64,000 bases of DNA. It comes from Burkholderiaceae bacterium (GTDB lineage: Bacteria; Pseudomonadota; Gammaproteobacteria; Burkholderiales; Burkholderiaceae_C). Positions 49,951 through 57,335 of the stretch are shown here, one piece after another. Each line of letters begins with the position of its first letter. Within the stretch, counting starts at the first letter, position 1. The position numbers and the translations under genes were made by a program. The notes below the pieces were generated by a model. It was not told where the DNA came from, did not search any database, and saw nothing but the letters and a program-made list of their open reading frames with translations. Location of the stretch: NCBI GenBank assembly GCA_023150375.1, contig JAKLLA010000001.1, positions 310,001 through 374,000 of the forward strand. Direction: 5' to 3'.

Positions 49951-50031
49951 CGGAAACGCATCCCCTCGGGGCAGCAGGCCGCACGAGGGGAGGAGGTTCC
50001 GGCACGGCGGCCCGCAGGCCGCGGGAGAGGG

Positions 50032-50775
50032 TTACTTCTTCCTGGCCGTCGGCTTGGCCTTGCACATCGAGCCGGGCATCGACAGGCTGGCCTGGTAGGC
50101 CGAGATCGCCACCAGCTGCTCGTTGGTGTAGGGCTTGATGACCTTGACCATGTCCGGGTTGGCATTGCGGCGGTGGCCGTCACGGATCTCGGTCATCTGG
50201 CGCAGCAGGTACTTGTAGTGCTGGCCGGCGATGACCGGGTAGAACTTGTCCTTCTGGCCCTCGCCGTTCTTGCCGTGGCACTCGAGGCACTGCTTCTCGT
50301 ACAGCGCCTTGCCGGTGGCGATCTGGGTGGCGGCGTCCTTGCCCTCGTACTTGCCGTGGTCGGTGGGGATGCACAGGCTCTGGATGTACGCCGCGGTGTC
50401 GGCCAGGTCCTGCGGGTCGGTCATCTCCTTGGCGAAGGGGTACATCGTCGGGTTGTCGCGCAGACCCATGCGGATGTCGGCCATCTGCTTGATCAGCACC
50501 GTGGTGTGCTGGCCGGCCAGCTGCGGGAAGGTGCCGTCGGGACGGCCGGCGCCGCTGGGCAGGTGGCAGGCCCCGCAGATCTCGTAGGTCTCCTCGCCGC
50601 GCTTGACGTCGCCCTTCTTGGCCAGTGCGTCCTTGAACTCACCCTCCATCCTGGCCCACTGGTAGTCCTTGGACTCGATGCCCGCGGCCTTCGGGGCCTG
50701 GCGGGGGTCGGCGGCATGGCCGGCCAGCGGCAGCAGGGCCGCAGCGACGGCGGCGAGGATCCAGGTCTTGCTCAT
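50032..50775 (-). CDS. Diheme cytochrome c, NosC-type
   Basis: This 247-residue exported protein starts at ATG 50775; cleavage is expected after GHAADP. The heme motifs are CGACH (YEICGACHLPSGAG) and CLECH (KQCLECHGKNGEG), each with a partner segment (FPQLAGQHTTVLIKQM and YPVIAGQHYKYLLRQM). It is related to the plus-strand cytochrome at 33949-34668. In clade II nos operons, cytochromes c in this position link NosGH to NosZ. It comes 44 bases after a monoheme cytochrome in the same unit. Confidence 0.9.
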   Translation of the reverse strand: MSKTWILAAVAAALLPLAGHAADPRQAPKAAGIESKDYQWARMEGEFKDALAKKGDVKRGEETYEICGACHLPSGAGRPDGTFPQLAGQHTTVLIKQMADIRMGLRDNPTMYPFAKEMTDPQDLADTAAYIQSLCIPTDHGKYEGKDAATQIATGKALYEKQCLECHGKNGEGQKDKFYPVIAGQHYKYLLRQMTEIRDGHRRNANPDMVKVIKPYTNEQLVAISAYQASLSMPGSMCKAKPTARKK

Positions 50776-50819
50776 GTTCGATGACTCCTGATGCGAAGCG
50801 CGTGAGGCGGTGCCGGCCG

Positions 50820-51131
50820 TCAGCTCGGCAGCTTGGAGAGGTACTCGGCGAGCACCTTGATCTCGGCGTCGGAGACCAGGTGCATCACGCCCTTCATCGC
50901 GGCGGTGTTGCCGTTGCTGCGCGCGCCGCTCTTGATGTCGAGCATCTGGCGCTCGGCGTACCGGGCGTTCTGCCCGGCGATCTTGGGGTACTCGGGCATC
51001 AGCGGCTTGCGGCCGTCCTTGCCGTGGCAGGCCACGCAGGTCTTGTCCGCATAGAGCTTGGCGCCGTCGGCGGCCAGGGCCGGGGTGGCCAGGAGGACGC
51101 CGAGCGCGGCGCCGAGCAGGATCTGTTTCAT
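50820..51131 (-). CDS. Monoheme cytochrome c, first gene of the nos accessory operon
   Basis: This 103-residue class I cytochrome has a signal of 20 residues (cleavage near ALAADG), heme motif CVACH at 32-36 (KTCVACHGKDGRKPLM) and a distal Met in AAMKGVMH. ATG 51131 is 61 bases downstream of a TTGAACCAGTTCAA box. It heads the operon that continues through nosB-D-G-H-F-L-Y to the FAD protein. Confidence 0.9.
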   Translation of the reverse strand: MKQILLGAALGVLLATPALAADGAKLYADKTCVACHGKDGRKPLMPEYPKIAGQNARYAERQMLDIKSGARSNGNTAAMKGVMHLVSDAEIKVLAEYLSKLPS

Positions 51132-51192
51132 GGGGGGACCGTCCGTCGCTGGGGGGATGGAAAGAGAATAGGCAGCGCCGATACCCCACGCG

Positions 51193-51206
51193 TTGAACCA
51201 GTTCAA
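51193..51206 (-). promoter_or_regulatory. FNR/DNR-type box before the nos accessory operon
   Basis: TTGAACCAGTTCAA lies between the nosZ terminator (51246-51274) and the cytochrome start. With the centre at -41.5, transcription would start near 51158, leaving a leader of about 27 bases. Confidence 0.75.
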
Positions 51207-51245
51207 GGATTCGAACGAGCAACCGGATACCCCGGCAGGCATCAA

Positions 51246-51274
51246 GAAAAAGGGGGCGGCTCGCGCCGCCCCCT
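51246..51274 (-). terminator. Intrinsic terminator of nosZ
   Basis: On the minus strand AGGGGGCGGC - GCGA - GCCGCCCCCT is a 10-bp perfect stem followed by TTTT. It begins 22 bases after the nosZ stop. This is the clearest Rho-independent terminator in the window and makes nosZ a separate transcript from the operon behind it. Confidence 0.88.
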
Positions 51275-51295
51275 GCTGCCATTCGGCGCCGGGAA

Positions 51296-53590
51296 TCACT
51301 TCACCTTCTTGGCGCCGTTCTGCTCGAGGAAGGTCTTGGCACGCAGGCCCAGGTCGGCGGTCTTGACCTGGTACTGCCAGACCTGCTCGGCCCAGAGGTT
51401 GGCCTGTTCCCAGTCCTTCTTGGCGGCCGCGGCCTCGTGCTTGGCCTTGGCGTCCTTGGTCTTGCCGAGCTGGTCGAAGGCGTCCTCGACCATGGCCACG
51501 ACCTCGGGGAAGTCCTTGTAGTTCACACTGGTGATGTAGGCCACCACCGAGTCGATCACCGCCTGGGTGTCGGCCACCTTCTTCAGCGTGGCCTTGTAGT
51601 CGGCCTCGGTGTAGTTGGCCTTGGCCAGCGTGGTCTTGGTCGGCTTCCAGCCCTTGGGCTTGACCAGCAGGTAGCCCTGCATCTCGAGGTGCAGCGCCGA
51701 GCAGAACTCGGTGCAGTAGTACGGGTAGACACCTTCCTTGTCGGCCTTGAACTTCACCGACACCGTCTTGCCCGGCTCGACCGAGGCGTGCACGTTGAAG
51801 GTCGACACCGTGAAGCCGTGCGTCTCGTCCTGGGCGCGTTCGAGGTTGGTGAGGTGGATGGTGACCTCGTCGCCCACCTCGGTCTCGATGGTCTCGGGCG
51901 TGATGTGCGAGCGGATCAGGGTGGCGAAGACCTCCACCTTGTTGCCCTTGCGCACCACGCGCTCCTCGCCGGCGCGGGTGGCGCCGGGGTGTTTCTCGTC
52001 GGTGCGGCTGTCGGTGCCGACCTTGTAGCGCACCGCCGGCTTGAGCTTCCTGGCGTCGATCGCCGCGACATAGTGCGGCTCACCCAGCGGCAGCGGCATG
52101 TCGTAGAGCAGCTGCATCTTGTCGTTGCTGATGTCGATGAGCTGGTGGTTCTGCGGGTGCAGCGGCCCCACGGGCACGAAGCGGTCGATGGCCAGCTTGT
52201 TGAGCGCCACCAGGTACTTGCCGGCCGGTTTGGTGGAGTCGCCCTCCATCGTCATCAGGTGGCCGATGTTGTAGTGCACGCTGATCTTGTCGAGCACCTT
52301 GCCTTCGCAGAAGTTCCACTTGGCCACCTGCGAGTCCACGTACAGCGAGGTGTAGGCGGTGCAGGCCTTGCTGTCGAACTGCGTGTGCAGCGGCCCCAGG
52401 CCCAGCGACACCTGGGTGTGCAGCGCGTCCTTCATCGACAGGACAGGGATGCCGTAGGGGTCTTTGCTCTCGAACTTGCCGGCCTTGATGGCGGCCTGGA
52501 TCTTCTCGAAGCTGTAGACCGACACATGCGTGTCGAGCTTGCCGGCCACGATGATCTTGGTGCCGTCGGGGGTCACGTCCACGCCGTGCGGGCTCTTGGG
52601 CTCGGGGATCAGGAACAGCACGCCTTCCTTGACGGCCGTCTCCATCATCAGCACGTCGTGGCCGTTGATCTTCCTGGCCTTGCCCTGGGCCACCAGTTCG
52701 GCCGCGCGCTTCCAGTTGATCACGTGCAGGTAGTCGGTGTCCTTGGCGGAGCAGCCCGCCTCGTAGGGCGGACGGCCGGTCTCGATGCCGCCGACGTAGC
52801 GCTCCGAGCAGAAGCTGTTGGTGAAGCTCCAGCCGTCGCTCGGGCCCTTGCCGAAGTCCGACAGGTCCTGCGAGTAGGGCGGCAGCTCCAGCGAGAAGGA
52901 CTTCTTCGGATCGATGCGCCCTTCCTTGCGGTCGAACTTCCAGTAGGTCACGCCGCCGCGGTACTTCTCGTTGAACTCCTCGAGCGGGAAGAACTTCTTG
53001 TTCTCCAGCGGCGCGGCGTACTGCGCGGCCTCGATGATGTAGTCGGTGTTCGGGCTGACGAAGGCACCGCCGTGCTCGGACTTGAAGATCGGGTTGACCA
53101 CGATCTGCTTGGTCTCGAAGTCGCGCAGATCGATCACCGCGATGCGCGGGTTGGCCTTGTCGTTGATGAAGAGGAACTGGCCGTCGTACTCGCCGTTGGT
53201 CTCGGAGATCGCCGGGTGATGCGTGTCGCCCCAGGTGATGTCCTTGCCGTCGATGCGGCCCTGCTTGAGCACCGCCTTGGAGTTCTCGTCGAAGCCGTAG
53301 CCCTGCCAGGGCTCGGGCGTGAACACGCCGATGTACTTCAGGATGCGCATCGACGGCAGCGCGTAGACGATGACCTGCCCGGACTGGCCACCCGAGCTGA
53401 AGGCGACGAACTCGTCGCGCTTGCCGGTGGGCACGTAGGTCTTGGCCGCGGCCAGCAGATCCTGCTGGCTCAGGCCGCGTCGCTTCATCACGTCCTGCAG
53501 CGATTCTGCGGCGAAGGCGCCGGTGGCGGCGGCAAACGCCGCGGCGGCAATGACCGCCCGGCGCCAGCGCGGGTGCGAGCTGACTGTCAT
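51296..53590 (-). CDS. nosZ: NosZ, nitrous oxide reductase (clade II type)
   Basis: Reduces N2O to N2 in the periplasm. The 764-residue precursor starts at ATG 53590 (GGAG site 7-10 bases upstream). Its signal peptide is Sec-like and lacks the RRxFL motif of clade I NosZ. CuZ-site His residues include H124 and H125 (WGDTHHPAISE) and others in SPHGVDVTP, HTQVSLGLGPLHTQFD and LHPQNHQL. The CuA site is YYCTEFCSALHLEMQGY with C626, C630, His and M637. About 120 residues follow CuA, mostly helical and Lys/Ala-rich, without a CxxCH. The Sec signal together with NosB/G/H neighbours indicates clade II. An FNR/DNR-type box lies 108 bases upstream. Confidence 0.96.
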   Translation of the reverse strand: MTVSSHPRWRRAVIAAAAFAAATGAFAAESLQDVMKRRGLSQQDLLAAAKTYVPTGKRDEFVAFSSGGQSGQVIVYALPSMRILKYIGVFTPEPWQGYGFDENSKAVLKQGRIDGKDITWGDTHHPAISETNGEYDGQFLFINDKANPRIAVIDLRDFETKQIVVNPIFKSEHGGAFVSPNTDYIIEAAQYAAPLENKKFFPLEEFNEKYRGGVTYWKFDRKEGRIDPKKSFSLELPPYSQDLSDFGKGPSDGWSFTNSFCSERYVGGIETGRPPYEAGCSAKDTDYLHVINWKRAAELVAQGKARKINGHDVLMMETAVKEGVLFLIPEPKSPHGVDVTPDGTKIIVAGKLDTHVSVYSFEKIQAAIKAGKFESKDPYGIPVLSMKDALHTQVSLGLGPLHTQFDSKACTAYTSLYVDSQVAKWNFCEGKVLDKISVHYNIGHLMTMEGDSTKPAGKYLVALNKLAIDRFVPVGPLHPQNHQLIDISNDKMQLLYDMPLPLGEPHYVAAIDARKLKPAVRYKVGTDSRTDEKHPGATRAGEERVVRKGNKVEVFATLIRSHITPETIETEVGDEVTIHLTNLERAQDETHGFTVSTFNVHASVEPGKTVSVKFKADKEGVYPYYCTEFCSALHLEMQGYLLVKPKGWKPTKTTLAKANYTEADYKATLKKVADTQAVIDSVVAYITSVNYKDFPEVVAMVEDAFDQLGKTKDAKAKHEAAAAKKDWEQANLWAEQVWQYQVKTADLGLRAKTFLEQNGAKKVK

Positions 53591-53697
53591 GGTGTTCTCC
53601 AGGGAGCGATGTGAGTGCCGTCCCGTGCGCAGCGCACGGTGTGCCTGCCGGGTCACAACGTGGACGGGAGTCTCGATCCCCAGGCAAACCCGGATCC

Positions 53698-53711
53698 TTG
53701 AACCAGTTCAA
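53698..53711. promoter_or_regulatory. FNR/DNR-type box shared by nosZ and the divergent gene
   Basis: TTGAACCAGTTCAA, a palindrome lying 108 bases before the nosZ ATG and 53 bases before the divergent ATG at 53764. Symmetric class II starts would leave leaders of about 73 and 18 bases, so it could drive either or both genes. Confidence 0.72.
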
Positions 53712-53763
53712 GTACGAAAACGAAGCGGCCCCGACGCAACAGCCGCGCCCTTATGCTGCCGCC

Positions 53764-54327
53764 ATGCACCCGTCGATGCCCCTGCGCGGCGGCGCTGCCG
53801 CCGGGCCGCAGCAGGCGCCCGGCGGGCCCGCCGGGCGCCTGCTCTCCCGCCGCAACCGCCGTCGCCGCCCTCTGGCCCTGGCGCTGGCCGCCGCCGTGCC
53901 GATCGCCCTCGCCCTGGCCGCCACCGGACTGTGGAGCCGCTGGCTCGCGCCCCCCTGGGGCGAACAGGTCGGCCGCACCGAGCCCGGCTGCGACCCGCGC
54001 CAGCGGGCCTGCCGGGTCGATTTCGGCCACGGCCGCGCCCTGCAGGTGCAGGCCCGCCCCGAATCGGCCGCCCCCACCGCACCCCTTCAGCTCGAGGTGC
54101 GGGCCCTGGGCTTCGAGCCGCGCCAGGTGAGCGTGGACCTGGACGGCGCGACCATGAACATGGGCCCCAACCCCACCCGGCTCGTCCCCCAGGCCGACGG
54201 CCGCTGGAGCGGCCGCACCGCCCTGAGCGCCTGCATCAGCGGGCGCATGACCTGGGTGATGACGGTGCGCGCGGCCGCGGGCGGCGGCACGCAGGTCGGC
54301 CGGCTGCGCTTCGAGTCGGGCGACTGA
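53764..54327 (+). CDS. Membrane-anchored periplasmic protein, YtkA/FixH-like
   Basis: This 187-residue protein has a basic N-terminus, one transmembrane helix (about 36-60: RPLALALAAAVPIALALAAT) and a periplasmic domain with VSVDLDGATMNMGPNPTRL followed by GRWSGRTALSACISGRMTWV. The M-x-M-G ... C-x-x-G-x-M-x-W pattern resembles YtkA- or FixH-like domains, which are often linked to copper or cytochrome assembly; two other Cys lie near 75-83. It is divergent from nosZ and shares its regulatory box, so it may support NosZ assembly. The identification is from pattern memory. Confidence 0.68.
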   Translation: MHPSMPLRGGAAAGPQQAPGGPAGRLLSRRNRRRRPLALALAAAVPIALALAATGLWSRWLAPPWGEQVGRTEPGCDPRQRACRVDFGHGRALQVQARPESAAPTAPLQLEVRALGFEPRQVSVDLDGATMNMGPNPTRLVPQADGRWSGRTALSACISGRMTWVMTVRAAAGGGTQVGRLRFESGD

Positions 54328-54363
54328 CCCGGCCGTGGCGCGGCGACCTCCGACCGCCGGCGC

Positions 54364-55287
54364 TCAGTTGGCCAGCAGCTGGGTGCGCGCCGCGGTGGTG
54401 ATCGCCACCACGCAGGGGTGCGTGACGCGGCGCTCCACCGAGATGGCGTAGAACTCCTCGATCAGCTCGTCGCTGCGGCCGAGCACCTCGACGCCGTACT
54501 GGGCGCAGGTCTCCGCCTCCAGCACGGTCGGCGACATGAACACGCCGCGCCCTTCGGCGCCGAAGGCCTTGAGCAGCGCGGCGTCGTCGAACTCGCCCAC
54601 CGCACGGGGGCGCAGGCCGCGCTCGGACAGCCAGAGGTCCAGGCGCTGGCGCATCGCCGCCGCGCGACCCTGGATGAGCATCGGCGCGCCCTCCAGGCAG
54701 GCCGGGAAGTCGCCCTGCAGCCGCTGGCGCAGCGCCGGAGCGGCAAAGAAGCTCATCGCCGTTCGCCCCAGCGCGTGGTTGAAGGCGCGCACGCTGGTGC
54801 GCCGGCTCATCGGCTCGTCGGCGATCACCAGGTCGAGCCGGTGCACCGACAGCTGGCCCAGCAGGTCCGCGAGCTTGCCCTCGTGGCAGATCAGCCGGAC
54901 CGCACCGGCGGGCGTGGCCGCGCCGTGCTCCGGGGCGGGCTCGAGGGCCGGCTCGAGCAGCCGGTAGGCGATCGCCTTGGGCACCGCATCGGCAATGCCG
55001 ACGCGGAAGTCCAGCCCCTCGTCGCCGCCCTGGGCACGCCCCAGCACCGCCTCGAGCTCGGCCCCGAGCGAGAAGATCTGGTCGGCGTAGCGCAGCGCGG
55101 TGCGGCCCTCGGCCGTGAGCTCGAGCGCGCGCCCCTGGCGGCGCAGCAGCCGGCAGCCCAGCCGCTGCTCGAGCAGCTTGATCTGGCCCGACAGGGTCTG
55201 CGGCGTCAGGTGCAGCTGCTCGCCTGCGCGCAGCACACCGCCGGCCTTGGCGGTGGCCCAGAAGTAGTACAGGTGCTTGAAGTTCAT
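54364..55287 (-). CDS. nhaR: NhaR-like LysR-family regulator
   Basis: This 307-residue LysR regulator begins MNFKHLYYFWATAKAGGVLR, the NhaR-type N-terminus, with helix-turn-helix QLHLTPQTLSGQIKLLEQRL and the LTAEGRTALRYADQIF segment. The effector domain includes SRRTSVRAFNHALGRTAMSF and LGRSDELIEEFYAISVERR. In enterics NhaR responds to sodium and alkaline pH. It is divergent from terC across a region with two palindromic sites, a likely autoregulated operator. Confidence 0.9.
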   Translation of the reverse strand: MNFKHLYYFWATAKAGGVLRAGEQLHLTPQTLSGQIKLLEQRLGCRLLRRQGRALELTAEGRTALRYADQIFSLGAELEAVLGRAQGGDEGLDFRVGIADAVPKAIAYRLLEPALEPAPEHGAATPAGAVRLICHEGKLADLLGQLSVHRLDLVIADEPMSRRTSVRAFNHALGRTAMSFFAAPALRQRLQGDFPACLEGAPMLIQGRAAAMRQRLDLWLSERGLRPRAVGEFDDAALLKAFGAEGRGVFMSPTVLEAETCAQYGVEVLGRSDELIEEFYAISVERRVTHPCVVAITTAARTQLLAN

Positions 55288-55303
55288 CGGCGGCGACCTT
55301 CCT

Positions 55304-55322
55304 GTTTCGAAATTCTCGAAAC
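55304..55322. promoter_or_regulatory. Inverted repeat between nhaR and terC
   Basis: GTTTCGA-AATTC-TCGAAAC, a 19-base inverted repeat just upstream of nhaR. A related palindrome CCGAAATTTCGG lies at 55380-55391. Both share CGAAATT and are candidate NhaR sites. Confidence 0.55.
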
Positions 55323-55390
55323 GACAGGTGCGTTAATTCGACTTTACGCGAAGTGGCCGCGCCGTTATCTTCGGCGCTTCCGAAATTTCG

Positions 55391-55412
55391 GGGCGGTGTC
55401 GCGACACCGCCC
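55391..55412 (+). repeat. 22-bp perfect palindrome in the terC leader
   Basis: GGGCGGTGTCGCGACACCGCCC reads the same on both strands and ends 7 bases before the terC ATG. In RNA it would fold into a hairpin over the ribosome site, so it might control translation of terC. Confidence 0.65.
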
Positions 55413-55419
55413 GCCGTTC

Positions 55420-56223
55420 ATGGACTTCCTGCTCGATCCGAACCTCTGGATCGCCTTCGCAATGCTCACCGCCCTGGAGATCGTCCTGGGCGTGGACAAC
55501 ATCATCTTCATCTCCATCCTGGTGGCCCGCCTGCCGGCGCACCTGCGCGACAAGGCGCGCCGGCTCGGCCTGGGCTTCGCGATGCTGTCGCGCCTGGCGC
55601 TGCTGTTCTCGCTGAGCTGGGTGATGGGGCTGAAGGACGACCTCTTCCACGTCTTCGGCCAGGGCATCAGCGGGCGCGACCTGGTGCTGCTGTTCGGTGG
55701 CCTGTTCCTGCTCTACAAGGCCTCGCACGAGATCTTCGTCGAGGTCGAGGCACGCGAGCAGGACGGCCCGCCCGCCACCGACGCAGCGGTGATGAAGGCC
55801 GCCGGCAACCGCCTGTTCTGGGCCGTGATCGGCCAGATCGCGGTGATCGACATCGTCTTCTCGCTCGACTCCGTCATCACCGCCGTGGGCATGGTCGACC
55901 AGATCGGCGTGATGGTCGCCGCCGTCGTCACCTCGGTGGCCGTGATGCTGGTGGCGGCCAGGCCGATCGGCGAGTTCGTCGACCGCCACCCCTCGGTGAA
56001 GGTGCTGGCGCTGGCCTTCCTGGTGATGGTGGGCATGGCACTGACGGCCGAGGCCTTCGAGATGCACATGCCCAAGGGCTACATCTACGCGGCGATGGCC
56101 TTCTCGCTGGCGGTGGAAGCCCTGAACATCCGCTCGCGCTCGAAGCGGCTGGCACGCCGGTCGGCCCAGGCCGCCACGCCGGAGGCTGACGATGTCTCGC
56201 CCGCGCCGGCCACCCCGCTGTGA
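55420..56223 (+). CDS. TerC-family integral membrane protein
   Basis: This 267-residue membrane protein has seven or eight helices. TerC motifs are TALEIVLGVDNIIFISILVA (with the conserved acidic E/D pair), VLLFGGLFLLYKASHEIFVE and IDIVFSLDSVITAVGM, and near the end FLVMVGMALTAEAFEMHMPK. TerC proteins export metals such as manganese or act in membrane protein metalation. ATG 55420 is the first in-frame start after the palindromic leader. It is 76 bases before a Bax-inhibitor-1 family gene. Confidence 0.93.
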   Translation: MDFLLDPNLWIAFAMLTALEIVLGVDNIIFISILVARLPAHLRDKARRLGLGFAMLSRLALLFSLSWVMGLKDDLFHVFGQGISGRDLVLLFGGLFLLYKASHEIFVEVEAREQDGPPATDAAVMKAAGNRLFWAVIGQIAVIDIVFSLDSVITAVGMVDQIGVMVAAVVTSVAVMLVAARPIGEFVDRHPSVKVLALAFLVMVGMALTAEAFEMHMPKGYIYAAMAFSLAVEALNIRSRSKRLARRSAQAATPEADDVSPAPATPL

Positions 56224-56299
56224 ACCGACCACCCGGCCCCACTGCACGACACCCCGAGCTTCGCCCTTTCCCCCGACCGACCCAACCCGGAGTCCGACG

Positions 56300-57001
56300 A
56301 TGAGCACCCCCCTGTCGCAAGCGACCCCCTACTACGGTGGGCATGTCCTGTCCGCTGCCGAGCGCAACCGCGTGCTGCGCAACACCTACTGGCTGCTGGC
56401 GCTGTCGATGATCCCGACCGTGCTGGGTGCCTGGATCGGCGTGTCCACCGGCCTGGCCCGGGCGATGTCGCCGGGCGTGGGACTGGTGGTCTTCCTGGTC
56501 GGCTCGTTCGGCCTGATGTTCGCGATCGAGAAGACCAAGAACTCGGCCGCCGGCGTGCCGGTGCTGCTGGCCTTCACCTTCTTCATGGGGCTGATGCTGT
56601 CGCGCCTGATCGGCGCGGTGCTGGGCCTGTCCAATGGCGCCAACCTGATCATGCTGGCCTTTGCCGGCACCGGCGGCGTGTTCTTCGCGATGGCCGCACT
56701 GTCCACCGTGATCAAGCGTGACCTGAGCGGCATGGGCCGCTGGCTCTTCATCGGCGCGATCGTGCTGATGGTGGTCGGCATCGCCAACGTCTTCATCCAG
56801 TCCAGCGCGCTGATGCTGGCGCTGTCGGTGCTGGCGGTGGGCATCTTCTCGGCCTTCATCCTGCACGACCTCAAGCGCGTACGCGACGGCGAGGAGACCA
56901 ACTACATCACCGCCACCCTGGGCGTCTACCTGAGCCTGTACAACGTCTTCCAGTCGCTGCTGGCCATCTTCGGCCTGACCGGCGGCAGCAGCGACGACTG
57001 A
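56300..57001 (+). CDS. Bax inhibitor-1/YccA family membrane protein
   Basis: This 233-residue protein has seven predicted helices and the family patterns VLRNTYWLLALSMIPTVLGA, FMGLMLSRLIGAVLGLSNGA and a C-terminal SAFILHDLKRVRDGEETNYI with the conserved acidic pair and YITATLGVYLSLYNVFQSLL. The start at 56300 follows CCCGGAGTCC. The family is linked to calcium leak and membrane protease control. It is probably co-transcribed with terC. Confidence 0.92.
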   Translation: MSTPLSQATPYYGGHVLSAAERNRVLRNTYWLLALSMIPTVLGAWIGVSTGLARAMSPGVGLVVFLVGSFGLMFAIEKTKNSAAGVPVLLAFTFFMGLMLSRLIGAVLGLSNGANLIMLAFAGTGGVFFAMAALSTVIKRDLSGMGRWLFIGAIVLMVVGIANVFIQSSALMLALSVLAVGIFSAFILHDLKRVRDGEETNYITATLGVYLSLYNVFQSLLAIFGLTGGSSDD

Positions 57002-57010
57002 CGCCTGCTG

Positions 57011-57031
57011 CGGCAGGGCCGGGCCCTGCCG
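57011..57031. terminator. Hairpin between the YccA-like gene and the small peptide gene
   Basis: CGGCAGGGC - CGG - GCCCTGCCG, a 9-bp perfect stem 10 bases after the YccA-like stop and 13 bases past the small-peptide stop of the opposite strand. Both convergent genes could use it. No T-run. Confidence 0.45.
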
Positions 57032-57043
57032 TCGGTGATTCCC

Positions 57044-57169
57044 TCAGCGAGACGCCGGCTGCGCAAGCGCCGGCGTCTGCGCTTGTGCGGACGGCGCGGC
57101 GTAGAGCTGCGCGCCCACCGTGACGAGGCCCACGGCCAGGGCGATCTTGATCAGGTCCTTCAGGTTCAC
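57044..57169 (-). CDS. 41-residue membrane peptide with FNR-type control
   Basis: A GTG-started frame of 41 residues with GGAG 8 bases upstream. The product begins MNLKDLIKIALAVGLVTVGA, a single hydrophobic helix with two basic residues at its start, and ends in an Ala/Gln/Pro-rich tail (APSAQAQTPALAQPASR). It could be a small bitopic membrane subunit or a cleaved exported peptide. Two FNR-type boxes lie 78-91 and 127-140 bases upstream on the same strand, and no other gene is downstream of them. I do not recognise a family. Small peptides of this kind accompany some terminal oxidases and respiratory complexes. Confidence 0.68.
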   Translation of the reverse strand: MNLKDLIKIALAVGLVTVGAQLYAAPSAQAQTPALAQPASR

Positions 57170-57246
57170 GGTCGGTCTCCGAATCGGCGCCCCGCTCCAG
57201 CGCGGGGGCATGCCGTGCATCCTGCCCGGCCGCCGCGCCGCAAACC

Positions 57247-57260
57247 TTGAACCGGTTCAG
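57247..57260 (-). promoter_or_regulatory. FNR/DNR-type box before the 41-residue gene
   Basis: TTGAACCGGTTCAG, one mismatch from the palindrome used at nirS and nosZ. The centre is 84 bases before the GTG; a class II start would leave a leader of about 43 bases. Confidence 0.68.
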
Positions 57261-57295
57261 GATCCGGTGAATCCGGGTGGCGGCACCGGCTTTTC

Positions 57296-57309
57296 TTGAT
57301 CCGCATCAA
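57296..57309 (-). promoter_or_regulatory. Canonical FNR box upstream of the 41-residue gene
   Basis: TTGATCCGCATCAA matches the classical FNR consensus TTGAT-N4-ATCAA exactly. It lies between the nitroreductase stop and the 41-residue gene, 49 bases upstream of the DNR-type box, so the small gene carries tandem sites of two kinds. Confidence 0.75.
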
Positions 57310-57335
57310 CTCCGAACCGACGCGGCGGCGCCCGC

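Noticed and set aside
51437-53614. 725-residue open frame antisense to nosZ
   Set aside because: Mirror of nosZ codons. Repetitive Val-His-Leu-Gly composition, no ribosome site and no domain.
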